Shown one piece after another: positions 18,727 to 27,638 of a stretch of DNA of 64,000 nt. Origin of the DNA: Chryseobacterium shigense. GTDB lineage: Bacteria; Bacteroidota; Bacteroidia; Flavobacteriales; Weeksellaceae. The stretch lies in NCBI RefSeq assembly GCF_900156575.1, contig NZ_FTNY01000003.1, positions 558,001 through 622,000 on the forward strand, read 5' to 3'. The notes below the pieces were generated by a model, which saw only the letters and a list, made by a program, of their open reading frames with translations, made no database searches and was not told the DNA's origin. Within the stretch, counting starts at the first letter, position 1, and every line of letters begins with the position of its first letter. The translations under genes were made by a program, and so were the position numbers.

Positions 18727-19428
18727 ATGAAAAAGAATGTATTAAAAATTACAGCAATTTTAGGTTTAACAACGGTTTTACTTAATTCTTGCGGACCAAA
18801 AGAAAATACACCCCTCGTATACTTTCCGGATATGTACTTTCCGGTAGCTTACGATCCATTAATGAAAGCTCAGGATGCCTATTCAGATCATGAAAATGAA
18901 ATCCCTGCTTTCGTTAAAAATAGTTTTGCAACAGGTCTTGCTCCTGTAGAAGGATCAGTGGCTCAAAACAAAGACGGAGTTTTCGAAGAAAGTCTTCTTC
19001 CTAAAAATGTAGACGAATATAACGCTGGTTATGAAGCTTCTAAAAAAATGACAGGATCTCCTCTTAATCCGGCTAATGCTGCGAAGGATATTGAAAGAGG
19101 AAAAATGTTATTTGATCATACTTGTGCGGCATGCCACGGAACTGGTGGTGATGGACAAGGTCCGATTGTACAAACCGGAGCTTTCTCTGGGGTACCAAAC
19201 TATGCTGACAGAGAGCTTACGGTAGGATCTGTTCATTATGTATTAACTAACGGTAGAAATGCAATGGGATCTTACGCTGGTCAGCTTAATGCTGGTGACA
19301 GATGGAGAGTAGCCATGTATGTGATGAGCGCCTTCAAAAAAGGAGCAGCAGCACCCGCAGCAGCTACAACGGCTACAGCTACACCAGCTGCAGCGACAAC
19401 AGAGACTACTACCGAAACTAAAAAATAA
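18727..19428 (+). CDS. actE: Alternative complex III subunit ActE, monoheme cytochrome c lipoprotein
   Basis: A 233-residue lipoprotein with lipobox VLLNSC. The mature N-terminus carries the ActE signature TPLVYFPDMYFPVAYDP. The single heme motif is CAACH (about residue 137) followed by GTGGDGQGP, with a likely distal Met in GRNAMGSY. It receives electrons from ActA. The C-terminal 35 residues are Ala/Thr-rich, a probable flexible tail. Confidence 0.93.
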   Translation: MKKNVLKITAILGLTTVLLNSCGPKENTPLVYFPDMYFPVAYDPLMKAQDAYSDHENEIPAFVKNSFATGLAPVEGSVAQNKDGVFEESLLPKNVDEYNAGYEASKKMTGSPLNPANAAKDIERGKMLFDHTCAACHGTGGDGQGPIVQTGAFSGVPNYADRELTVGSVHYVLTNGRNAMGSYAGQLNAGDRWRVAMYVMSAFKKGAAAPAAATTATATPAAATTETTTETKK

Positions 19429-19436
19429 GAAAAGAA

Positions 19437-20768
19437 ATGTATAGTTTTTCACCAAAATTAAAATCAACTTCTCTAATACTTCTTGTTGTAGGTTTAGTTC
19501 TGTTTGGTATTGGTTTTTTCATGAATAATGGAATCAGTACGGAGAGAATTAAAGAAATGATGGAGGCAGTACATTCTGCAGGCCACAATGCCCCTACACA
19601 CTCCAGTGAAATGGTAGGACCTCAAGATGAAGCTTCTCATTTAGAGCATGCGACAATGCAGATTCATAATTCGCCTTTAGCATCAATACATTTCGTAGCT
19701 GTATTCTTCTTTGGACTTAGCTGTGCAGTATTATTTTTCTACTGTATTCAGCATGCAGCTCATGCAGGATGGCCAATCATTATTACAAGAGTAATGGAAG
19801 CTATTGCTTCTTATATTCCTTACGGAGGTGCTATATTAGTTATCTTAATGCTATTGAACATCTTCCATCAGGGTCATATTTTCCACTGGATGGATCCGGA
19901 TCTGACAGACCCAACGTCTGCTCATTTTGATGTGATCTTATTCGAAAAGAAAAGATTCTTAAACATTCCTTTCTATGCTATAAGAACGTTTATCTATGTA
20001 ATAGGTGCTTCATTCTTTGCCTGGAAACTGAAGGCTCAGTCTAAAAAAGTAGATGAGACTAAATCAAAAGTAGAGTATCAATTCCTTTACAGATGGGCAG
20101 TAGGATATATCGCATTCTTCGGATTTGCTTCTGCGGCTTGGGCTTGGGACTGGTTGATGTCTATTGACCCTCACTGGTATTCTACAATGTATATCTGGTA
20201 TTCAATGGTAAGCTGTCTTTCAAGTGGAATCGCGATGATTATCCTTTTTAGTGTTTATCTAAAGAAAAACGGATTCTTACCTCAGTTCAATGACAACCAC
20301 TTACACGATTTAGGAGTATTCCTTTTCGCTACAAGTATGCTTTGGACTTATACATGGTTTGCTCAGTTCATGCTTTACTGGTATGCGAACGTTCCGGAAG
20401 AGGTGAACTACTTCTTCGGAAGATTCCAGCACTACGGAATTACTTTCTTGCCAATGTTGATCGTAAACTTCTTATTACCTCTATTGGTATTAGTGAGCAG
20501 CAGCATCAAGAGAAATTACAAAGTAGTAACCGTAATGGCTGTAGTGGTTATTTTAGGACACATCCTTGACTACTTCAATATGGTAATGCCTGGAACGGTA
20601 GGTCCATACTGGAAAACTCCTGAAGTATTCATCTTAATATTAGGTGCACTTCTTTTTGTAGTTGGATTGTTCATGTTCACAGTACTGACAGCATTGTCTA
20701 AACTGAAACTGATCCCTACAGGTAACCCTTACCTTCACGAATCTGAAATTTATGAGTATCCTTTCTAA
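19437..20768 (+). CDS. actF: Alternative complex III subunit ActF (second NrfD-like membrane subunit)
   Basis: A 443-residue integral membrane subunit with about ten helices, related to ActC. An N-terminal helix is followed by a His-rich periplasmic loop (HSAGHNAPTHSSE). Recognised segments include FASAAWAWDWLMSIDPHWYS (about residues 221-240), FLFATSMLWTYTWFAQFML and PEEVNYFFGR. It matches the annotated 'quinol:cytochrome c oxidoreductase quinone-binding subunit 2'. Last gene of the operon, 8 bases after actE; a strong terminator follows and no cytochrome oxidase gene is downstream. Confidence 0.93.
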   Translation: MYSFSPKLKSTSLILLVVGLVLFGIGFFMNNGISTERIKEMMEAVHSAGHNAPTHSSEMVGPQDEASHLEHATMQIHNSPLASIHFVAVFFFGLSCAVLFFYCIQHAAHAGWPIIITRVMEAIASYIPYGGAILVILMLLNIFHQGHIFHWMDPDLTDPTSAHFDVILFEKKRFLNIPFYAIRTFIYVIGASFFAWKLKAQSKKVDETKSKVEYQFLYRWAVGYIAFFGFASAAWAWDWLMSIDPHWYSTMYIWYSMVSCLSSGIAMIILFSVYLKKNGFLPQFNDNHLHDLGVFLFATSMLWTYTWFAQFMLYWYANVPEEVNYFFGRFQHYGITFLPMLIVNFLLPLLVLVSSSIKRNYKVVTVMAVVVILGHILDYFNMVMPGTVGPYWKTPEVFILILGALLFVVGLFMFTVLTALSKLKLIPTGNPYLHESEIYEYPF

Positions 20769-20791
20769 GGACTTGTAACATCAATACAATA

Positions 20792-20824
20792 AAAAAGACT
20801 GATTATAATGATCAGTCTTTTTTT
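20792..20824 (+). terminator. Intrinsic terminator of the act operon
   Basis: A 12-bp perfect stem (AAAAAGACTGAT / ATCAGTCTTTTT), 7-nt loop and T-run, 23 bases past actF. Confidence 0.9.
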
Positions 20825-20930
20825 GTGCAAAGAAGTTAACATATAAACTTTTCAGGCAACCATTTTAGATGGAGTGCGTCTTACTAATGAGATTGATCAT
20901 TCACCTAAGCAACCAAAAACAAATATTATT

Positions 20931-21947
20931 ATGAAAAGAAATTATCTGCTCCTTACCCTCTTCATTTTCTTATTCAGCTTCATTCAGGCACAAACCATTA
21001 CTTTTGTTTCTGAACAGACCCACAAACCTCTTCCTAAAGTTTCCGTTTTCGGAAAGGACGGAAGTATTCTCGCTTACTCGGATATCGATGGTAAAATTGA
21101 TAAGCAGTCTATTGCTCCTTCACAGGAAAAATTTCAACTGGTTTATAATAATTTTCCTGTTGCTACACTCTCCTATTCCGAATTAAATCAGGACGTGATC
21201 AAAATTAATGATCAGGTTAAAGAAATAGAAACGATTGTCATCAAAAACACAAAACCCGCAAAATATATTATCATCAAAGGAAACTTCAATGCCTATGTAA
21301 CGGTCAACGGTAAACTGAACAGCTATGCAGACGGAATTGTCACGTATATTTTTGATAACAAAACTAAAAACCTAAAAAGCTCGAACGTTGAACAGTACAG
21401 AGTATTTAGATTGGTAGAACCTAAAAATGAGAAAAAAGAAACTTCATCCTGGGATTATGGCAACTCCTTAAAAATTCCAAAACTTAAGAATGTTGGAAAC
21501 CCTGAAGAATACAAAACAAAAAGAAATACCATCAAAGAATTAAAAGGAGACCGCAAAGATCAGATAGAAGTCACAGGTGCTGCTCTTCAGGAGAAGGAGT
21601 TTTCCTTATTCGGATTTAGATTCTTCGATATCAGAACCATTTTGAATATGTCTTTTGAAAAAGGATCAGGAAAAAACCTGAAAGATTTCCTGGAATACAA
21701 TGAAGTCGCTTTTGTAAAACTTAAACATAAAAGTGAACCCAATTACAACCAGATCATCCTTTATAATAATTTTTATCCCACAGAATTAGACTTCAGTAAT
21801 AGCAATGATATCGAATCCGTAAAATTTGACAAAGAAAAGAGTAATTACAAGACCCAATACTGGAAGGAACCCTCATTTCCCAATATGCAGACCATCTTCA
21901 GCTCATTCTTCAAAGATGATCTGAAAGAACAGGAAAATAAAAAATAA
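20931..21947 (+). CDS. Secreted protein with carboxypeptidase-regulatory-like N-terminus, unknown function
   Basis: A 338-residue exported protein. The signal peptide ends at FIQAQ (about residue 22). Residues about 25-90 look like a carboxypeptidase D regulatory-like beta-sandwich (EQTHKPLPKVSVFGKDGS, then YSDIDGKI), as in many Bacteroidota envelope proteins. The remainder is charged with alternating strands and no known catalytic motif. The start at 20931 is preferred over an in-frame GTG at 20874 because it begins the signal peptide directly (MKRNYLLLTLF). It stands alone between terminators. Confidence 0.65.
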   Translation: MKRNYLLLTLFIFLFSFIQAQTITFVSEQTHKPLPKVSVFGKDGSILAYSDIDGKIDKQSIAPSQEKFQLVYNNFPVATLSYSELNQDVIKINDQVKEIETIVIKNTKPAKYIIIKGNFNAYVTVNGKLNSYADGIVTYIFDNKTKNLKSSNVEQYRVFRLVEPKNEKKETSSWDYGNSLKIPKLKNVGNPEEYKTKRNTIKELKGDRKDQIEVTGAALQEKEFSLFGFRFFDIRTILNMSFEKGSGKNLKDFLEYNEVAFVKLKHKSEPNYNQIILYNNFYPTELDFSNSNDIESVKFDKEKSNYKTQYWKEPSFPNMQTIFSSFFKDDLKEQENKK

Positions 21948-21985
21948 ACCTCTGAAAATTTTACAGGAACACTCTATAATTTATA

Positions 21986-22021
21986 CAAAAAAAAGACTGA
22001 CATTATTAAGCTGTCTTTTTT
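21986..22021 (+). terminator. Intrinsic terminator
   Basis: A hairpin AAAAAGAC...GTCTTTTT with an interrupted inner stem and a T-tract, about 40 bases past the stop. Confidence 0.6.
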
Positions 22022-22164
22022 CATGAAGAAAATTGATTCTATCACACTAAACGCGTACTGCCTATAAATTCATCCTTAAATCATTCATAACCATTCAAAT
22101 AGATGTTTCCACAAGCTTAAAATACAAAACAAAAATAAAAACCAGCTATTATTAAAGGTTTTAC

Positions 22165-22173
22165 TAAATTTGC
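22165..22173 (+). promoter_or_regulatory. Promoter -7 box for the lipoprotein-apt pair
   Basis: TAAATTTGC, a full match, 15 bases before the ATG at 22189. Confidence 0.55.
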
Positions 22174-22188
22174 AGGAAACAAAATAAA

Positions 22189-23388
22189 ATGAAAAAGTTT
22201 TCTTTTCTACTTGTTCTCAGTCTGTTGCTTTTTACAGCATGCAGGAAGGATCATGTAGATGCTACGAATACTAAAACGCTTCAGTCAAGTATCAACGACA
22301 TGACTTCAAGCCTTTCAACTATTAAACAGATCAAATTCAGCGAAGCTCTTTACATCCTGAAGACTTTTGGTGTAGAAGCAGAAGGTGATGTAGAAGAACT
22401 TAAAGCTCTTGGAAAACTGATCGACGGAAAGAAAGTTCCGGAGATTCTTACCATGGCTGATGAAGTAGCACAAAAAAACGGAATCGAATGGGCAAGCACA
22501 TCTCCTCCTTCTCTTGGAGAAATGAACATCTTCGGAGACGATAAAGCCAAAGAAACTGATGCGAATGATGTAAAAGCAAGTTCACTGAGCATTATCACCA
22601 GACCTACTGGCGATGATGGAACAGGCGCACCTACCGCTATCCAAATCGTTCCAAGACTTGTAGACGCAGCAGGAAATCCTGTTTCATTTACCGGCGCTGG
22701 TTTAGAGGCGACTTTAGAAGTATTCAGCAATGGGGTGAAACTTTCTACCGCTAAAAACCTGATGCAGGATAATAACTTTAAAGGATTTAATTTAAAATTC
22801 TCTTCAATTCCTGCAGCTAAAGTAGTAGACAGCAAAATCGATATTACAGTTTCAGTAAAAACAACGGCAAAGACTTTCAAAATGTCTAAAATCGGACTTG
22901 ATGTCAATCCATCAGCTCTGAAAGTTCCTGCAGTACCAAAAACTGATTCAACAGCTGTAACTCAGGACCCCAATGCGGTCATTGATCCCAATAATCCAAC
23001 TCCTGCACCCGCTACATCTACAGATCCTACTGCACCGGCAACGACTCCAACGGCTCCTAAGCAACCGACAGCAGATCCTAAAAATACCGTAAGTAAGTTC
23101 TTAAACAGTGTAAGCTCTCAAAATCTTAAGGCTGCTTACGATACGTCAAGCAATCCAAGCTGGGGAAGCTATGAATCATTCTCCAATCCTACTTCAGGTT
23201 TTGGATCCGTGAAAAACGTAAGTGTAAAGAATATTACAACCAACGCTAACAATTCCAGCGGCGCCAGCGTCAACGCAACCTACGATGTAACAGACAAGAA
23301 CGGAAAGACAACTTCTTTGAAAGTAACTTTCGGACTTAAAAATGTAAATGGAGACTGGAAAATTTCCAGCTATAAAATCAATCCATAA
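22189..23388 (+). CDS. Lipoprotein of unknown function with Pro/Thr-rich linker
   Basis: A 399-residue lipoprotein with lipobox LLFTAC. Residues about 25-130 are helical, with heptad-like spacing (TLQSSINDMTSSLSTIKQI read in parts). Residues about 135-250 look beta-rich. A Pro/Thr/Ala linker covers about 255-300 (PNNPTPAPATSTDPTAP). The last 100 residues resemble a small NTF2-like or DUF4878-type fold: KFLNSVSSQNLKAAYD at the start and NGDWKISSYKINP at the end. I do not recognise a family for the whole protein. Its stop overlaps the apt start (TAATG), so the two are co-transcribed and probably coupled. Confidence 0.65.
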   Translation: MKKFSFLLVLSLLLFTACRKDHVDATNTKTLQSSINDMTSSLSTIKQIKFSEALYILKTFGVEAEGDVEELKALGKLIDGKKVPEILTMADEVAQKNGIEWASTSPPSLGEMNIFGDDKAKETDANDVKASSLSIITRPTGDDGTGAPTAIQIVPRLVDAAGNPVSFTGAGLEATLEVFSNGVKLSTAKNLMQDNNFKGFNLKFSSIPAAKVVDSKIDITVSVKTTAKTFKMSKIGLDVNPSALKVPAVPKTDSTAVTQDPNAVIDPNNPTPAPATSTDPTAPATTPTAPKQPTADPKNTVSKFLNSVSSQNLKAAYDTSSNPSWGSYESFSNPTSGFGSVKNVSVKNITTNANNSSGASVNATYDVTDKNGKTTSLKVTFGLKNVNGDWKISSYKINP

Positions 23389-23924
23389 TGGCCTCACAAG
23401 AACTGATTAAAAAACTGGAAGAAACCATTGAAAATTTCCCTGATTTTCCTATTCCGGGAATCCAATTCAAGGATATTTCCCCAATTTTCTTAAATCCAAA
23501 GCTTTATGAAGAGGTCATCACAGACCTGGCTGCTTTCAGTAAAGGAAAAGTAGATGCCGTATGCGGAATAGAAAGCCGCGGTTATCTTTTCGGAATTGCC
23601 ATTGCAGTCGCTCTGGAAGTCCCTTTTATTTTAATCAGAAAAGCAGGAAAGCTTCCTCCCCCTATTATTTCAGAAAAATATGATCTGGAATATGGAAGCG
23701 CCATCATTGAGACCCGTGAAGGACAGATCAAAAAAGGACAGAGAATCCTTATTCATGATGACCTTCTGGCCACCGGCGGAACGACGGAAGCCGCCGCAAA
23801 ACTTGTAGAAAAGCAAGACGCAACCGTTGCCCAGTTCAGTTTCCTTATTGGTCTAAAAGATCTTAATGGTGACCAAAAACTGAAAAAATTCGGAGCAGAG
23901 ATTTATAACATCCTTGAATACTAA
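23388..23924 (+). CDS. apt: Adenine phosphoribosyltransferase
   Basis: A 178-residue cytoplasmic enzyme that makes AMP from adenine and PRPP. Visible motifs: FPIPGIQFKDISP near the N-terminus, GIESRGYLFG (about residue 62), RKAGKLPPP (about 84) and the PRPP-binding loop ILIHDDLLATGGTTEAA (about 121-137). Length is normal. The ATG overlaps the stop of the upstream lipoprotein gene. Confidence 0.96.
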   Translation: MASQELIKKLEETIENFPDFPIPGIQFKDISPIFLNPKLYEEVITDLAAFSKGKVDAVCGIESRGYLFGIAIAVALEVPFILIRKAGKLPPPIISEKYDLEYGSAIIETREGQIKKGQRILIHDDLLATGGTTEAAAKLVEKQDATVAQFSFLIGLKDLNGDQKLKKFGAEIYNILEY

Positions 23925-24061
23925 ACTTTTACTCTAAAAATTAAGTATTAAAGATGGTAAAGATACAGGGCTTAGAGATGTCACACTGACGACACTCCAG
24001 GCGTTTTTATCATCAACATTTGACAATTCATAACATTTTCACAATAATACTTCAAAGTATT

Positions 24062-24092
24062 TTGTAAATCATTCAGAAACAATTAAATTTGC
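24062..24092 (+). promoter_or_regulatory. Promoter of the TPR-ribH pair
   Basis: TTG (24062-24064), 19 bases, then TAAATTTGC (24084-24092), 20 bases before the ATG. Both parts match. Confidence 0.7.
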
Positions 24093-24112
24093 ATTTCAAT
24101 TTTTAAGAATTT

Positions 24113-24820
24113 ATGGCAAAATTGGGTAAGAATGCTCCAAACGAGCAAGAAGGTAAAGAAACAGTTGAGTTCTTTAAAGACCTTGACAGAGAGGCTTTAA
24201 ACACAGAAAGATTCATTGAAAAATATTCCAAGCAATTAGGGATTATTTTCGGGGTGTTGGTTTTAGGTGTTTTAGGATTCTTCGCTTACAAACAGTTTGT
24301 AGTGGCTCCTCAAAACGTTGAAGCGGTAAAAAGCTTCCTTGCTGCTCAAAAGAAACAGACTGAAGGCAAAGATAAAGAAGCTTTAGGTGGAAAATCTGCT
24401 GCAAATCCAGGATTTATAGGAACATATAACGAATATTCAGGAACGAATATTGGTAAACTTTCTGCTTACAATGCAGGTTTATTAAAATTCAAAGAAGGAA
24501 AATTCCAGGAAGCATATGATCTTCTGGATCATTTTTCATCTGACAACAAAACATTGATGGCCTTAAAATTCGGTGCGATGGCAGATGCAAAGTCTGGTCT
24601 TAACAAAAATGACGAGGCTCTATCTTTATTAGACAAAGCATCAACGGCTTCTGATGATCCTTACACGACTTATTATTTCACAAGAAAAGCAGGTATCGTA
24701 GCATTAGGATTAAAGAAAAATGCTGAAGCTAAGAAATACTTCTCTGCTATTGACGAGAAATATCAGGACTACGATAACGGAATGTCTGATTCTTATATTG
24801 AAATGACTAAATACTTTTAA
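24113..24820 (+). CDS. Membrane-anchored TPR protein (YfgM-like)
   Basis: A 235-residue protein: a short charged cytoplasmic start, one membrane helix (about residues 43-62, LGIIFGVLVLGVLGFFAY), then a periplasmic helical repeat region. Repeat-like helices include YNAGLLKFKEGKFQEAYDLL and FTRKAGIVALGLKKNAEAKK. The layout matches YfgM-type proteins that work with envelope chaperones. The exact role is unknown. ribH follows 4 bases later. Confidence 0.75.
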   Translation: MAKLGKNAPNEQEGKETVEFFKDLDREALNTERFIEKYSKQLGIIFGVLVLGVLGFFAYKQFVVAPQNVEAVKSFLAAQKKQTEGKDKEALGGKSAANPGFIGTYNEYSGTNIGKLSAYNAGLLKFKEGKFQEAYDLLDHFSSDNKTLMALKFGAMADAKSGLNKNDEALSLLDKASTASDDPYTTYYFTRKAGIVALGLKKNAEAKKYFSAIDEKYQDYDNGMSDSYIEMTKYF

Positions 24821-24824
24821 AAAA

Positions 24825-25343
24825 ATGGCAACAGTTAATCTTTCCGATTACAAGCCACTTCATATAACAAATGCCGAAGATTTTTCTATCGGCATTGTTT
24901 TTTCTGAGTGGAATGATTTTGTAACTTACAATCTTCGTGATGCAGCTTTGGAAATTCTTGAAAAAGAAGGCGTAAAACCAGAAAACATTAAACTATTCCC
25001 GGTTCCGGGTGCGTTTGAGCTCAACTATGCAAGCATGCAGCTTTGCAAAGAAAGAAAATACGATGCAGTCATTGCTATCGGATGTGTCATCCGCGGTGAA
25101 ACCCCTCATTTTGATTTTGTATGCTCAGCAGTAGCACAGGGAATCAAAGACTGTAATATCTTAACCGATATCCCTACTATTTTCTGCGTATTGACTGATG
25201 ACACCAAAGAACAATCAATTGCAAGAAGCGGCGGAGATTTGGGAAATAAAGGAGTAGAAGCAGCGGTAACCGCTTTAAGAATGATTGATTTCAAAAAGAA
25301 TCTTTCTGACAAAAAGGGAAACATCGGTTTCGGACACCTTTAA
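24825..25343 (+). CDS. ribH: 6,7-dimethyl-8-ribityllumazine synthase
   Basis: A 172-residue enzyme for the penultimate riboflavin step, forming icosahedral or pentameric assemblies in the cytoplasm. Family signatures: SEWNDFVTYNLRDAALE, VPGAFELNYAS (about residue 64), AIGCVIRGETPHFDFVCSA (about 87-105, with the catalytic His) and FCVLTDDTKEQSIARS. Second gene of an operon, followed by a terminator. Confidence 0.96.
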   Translation: MATVNLSDYKPLHITNAEDFSIGIVFSEWNDFVTYNLRDAALEILEKEGVKPENIKLFPVPGAFELNYASMQLCKERKYDAVIAIGCVIRGETPHFDFVCSAVAQGIKDCNILTDIPTIFCVLTDDTKEQSIARSGGDLGNKGVEAAVTALRMIDFKKNLSDKKGNIGFGHL

Positions 25344-25366
25344 TATTTAATACCCGTTAACAATAT

Positions 25367-25395
25367 AAAGGACTATTTGATAATAGTCCTTTTTT
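25367..25395 (+). terminator. Intrinsic terminator after ribH
   Basis: An 11-bp perfect stem (AAAGGACTATT / AATAGTCCTTT), TGAT loop and T-run. Confidence 0.9.
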
Positions 25396-25525
25396 CATTG
25401 AAACCAACTTCAAAAGGTTATTTTCATACCTAAAGCTTCACAGGATCATAAGTTAATTCTCTACCAATAATGCAAAAAAACGATAAGAAACATCATGTTT
25501 TTATTTAAAAGTTGCAGACAAAAAC

Positions 25526-25534
25526 TATCTTTGC
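25526..25534 (+). promoter_or_regulatory. Promoter -7 box for the LTA-synthase-like gene
   Basis: TATCTTTGC, a full match, 25 bases before the ATG at 25560. It lies downstream of an in-frame TTG at 25512, which argues against that codon as the start. Confidence 0.6.
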
Positions 25535-25559
25535 GGAAATTAACCTATACCTAACGTAC

Positions 25560-27638
25560 ATGTTTCCAAGCAAAATAAAACCATTCTTATATTTAGGAAT
25601 TTTCTATCTTATCATTTCATTGATCGTGCGGGTCGTATTCTTTTTTCACCCGATCACGACGGCTAGTTTTGGCTTTTTTGAAGTAATAAAAGTTCTTTCT
25701 ATCGGTTTACTGAATGATATTTTTGTTTTCACCTTAGCCAGTACAATTCTGGCAATTTACTTTTTATTTCTTTCAAATTCAAAATATAAAAAGCCATACG
25801 GATACATCATTTTTGGCACTTTGGTATTGTTTTTCCTTTACATTCTGCTGATCCCCAGTAATATCTTCAATCAATACGGGGGATCTATCTCAGAAGTAGC
25901 TTTAACTTTTGTGGGAATCAAGACTCTTTTCTTCGGACTGATGCTTTTTATTCCTTCAAAGCGAATCAAGATCAGAAATGTATTGTATTTCATTACACTT
26001 TTGCTGTATGTTCTTCTCATCATCTTTAACGCTGTAAGTGAATATTTCTTTTATAATGAATTTGGAGTACGTTACAACTTCATTGCAGTAGATTATTTAA
26101 TATACACCAACGAAGTCATTGGAAACATAATGGAAAGCTATCCTGTTGTTCCTTTGTTTTCAGCAATCCTTATCATCACTTTAGCCGTTACCTGGTTTAT
26201 TTATAAGAAAACGAAAGACGAGCTTTTAGAGCTTCCGAATTTTAAACAGAAAATGATTCTGGTAGGAACTTTTGTCGTGATGGCAGGCATCAGTATTTTC
26301 GGTATATCTTCTTTAATGCAGATCAGGTCTGATAATGTTTTTGCTGACGAAATCGAAGATAACGGACTTCCTAAATTCTATTGGGCATTTACCCATAATG
26401 AGCTTGACTATTTCCAGTTTTATCCGCAGATCGGCCAGCAGGAAGCTGAAAAGAACTTCCTGAGCCAGTATGCTGAACCGTCATTAACACGAAATGTAGT
26501 TGCAGAACAGCCGGAACTTAAGAAAAATGTCGTTCTGATCTCTATCGAAAGTTTATCCGCCGACTTTATGGAACATTACGGAGGTACTTTAAAGATCACT
26601 CCTTTCCTGGATAGTCTTGCAGACCGTTCAATGATGTTCACCAATCTGTATGCTACCGGAAACAGAACCGTAAGAGGTCTTGAAGCATTGACGCTTTGTA
26701 TTCCTCCTACTGCGGGAGAAAGTGTGATCAAAAGAGATGACAACAAAAATAAATTCACGACAGGGAGCGTATTCAAGTCTAAAGGATATGATGTAAAGTT
26801 TTTATACGGCGGCTATAGCTATTTCGATAATATGCAGGACTTTTTCGCTGGAAACGGTTATGGTATTGTCGACAGAAATAATTTTAAACCTGAAGAAATC
26901 ACTTTTGCGAATGTTTGGGGCGTTGCCGATGAAGATATGGCTAAAAAAGCGATCCAGACGATGAATGCTGAAGCTAAATCCGGGAAACCATTCTTCAACC
27001 ATTGGATGACCGTTTCCAACCACAGACCTTTTACCTACCCTGAAGGAAGAATTGATATTCCGGGAACAGCAAAATCACGGGACGGAGGGGTAAAATACAC
27101 CGACTATTCACTCAGAATGTTCTTTGAAATGGCTAAAAAGCAGGATTGGTACAAAAATACAGTCTTTGTGATTATTGCCGATCACTGTGCATCCAGCGCA
27201 GGGAAAACAGAACTTCCTATGGACAAATACAGAATTCCGGCAATGATCTTCTCCGAAGGCTTTATTCAGCCTCAGAAATTTGACAAGCTGATGTCTCAGA
27301 TTGATATCATGCCTACGGTATTCGGACTGTTGAATTTCAGTTATCAATCTAAATTCCTTGGTCAGGATGTCTTCAAAAAAGAATTCCAGCCCAAAGCATA
27401 TATCGCAACATATCAGGATCTTGGTTTGGTAAAAGACGGACGTTTAACGATCATTTCGCCGGTAAAAAAAGTAAAACAGTACTCTTTACAGCTGGAATCC
27501 AGCAGCCTTGCTCCTGAATTCAAACTGTATTATGATGAAAAGCTTCTGAAAGATCCGGAACAGAAACTGGTCAATGATGCTGCATCTGCCTATCAATCTA
27601 CTTCATTCTGGCTTAAAGAAAAGAAACTTAACCGATAA
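25560..27638 (+). CDS. LTA-synthase-family membrane phosphotransferase (sulfatase fold)
   Basis: A 692-residue protein with five N-terminal helices (about residues 8-190 and 210-260) and a periplasmic sulfatase-fold domain (about 310-600). Active-site features: VVLISIESLSADF with the metal-binding Glu, ATGNRTVRGLEAL with the predicted Thr nucleophile, HWMTVSNHRPFTYP, and FVIIADHCA with Asp-His metal ligands. Relatives transfer phosphoglycerol or phosphoethanolamine to lipid or glycan acceptors. Since this is a diderm, the acceptor is unknown. The 3' end overlaps the convergent gene by 11 bases. Confidence 0.88.
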   Translation: MFPSKIKPFLYLGIFYLIISLIVRVVFFFHPITTASFGFFEVIKVLSIGLLNDIFVFTLASTILAIYFLFLSNSKYKKPYGYIIFGTLVLFFLYILLIPSNIFNQYGGSISEVALTFVGIKTLFFGLMLFIPSKRIKIRNVLYFITLLLYVLLIIFNAVSEYFFYNEFGVRYNFIAVDYLIYTNEVIGNIMESYPVVPLFSAILIITLAVTWFIYKKTKDELLELPNFKQKMILVGTFVVMAGISIFGISSLMQIRSDNVFADEIEDNGLPKFYWAFTHNELDYFQFYPQIGQQEAEKNFLSQYAEPSLTRNVVAEQPELKKNVVLISIESLSADFMEHYGGTLKITPFLDSLADRSMMFTNLYATGNRTVRGLEALTLCIPPTAGESVIKRDDNKNKFTTGSVFKSKGYDVKFLYGGYSYFDNMQDFFAGNGYGIVDRNNFKPEEITFANVWGVADEDMAKKAIQTMNAEAKSGKPFFNHWMTVSNHRPFTYPEGRIDIPGTAKSRDGGVKYTDYSLRMFFEMAKKQDWYKNTVFVIIADHCASSAGKTELPMDKYRIPAMIFSEGFIQPQKFDKLMSQIDIMPTVFGLLNFSYQSKFLGQDVFKKEFQPKAYIATYQDLGLVKDGRLTIISPVKKVKQYSLQLESSSLAPEFKLYYDEKLLKDPEQKLVNDAASAYQSTSFWLKEKKLNR

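Noticed and set aside
22350..22907. 185-codon open frame opposite the lipoprotein gene
   Set aside because: Antisense shadow of a gene with signal peptide, promoter and stop-start coupling.
25512..25559. TTG start for the LTA-synthase-like gene
   Set aside because: The -7 promoter box at 25526-25534 lies inside this extension, and the ATG at 25560 gives the normal membrane start.
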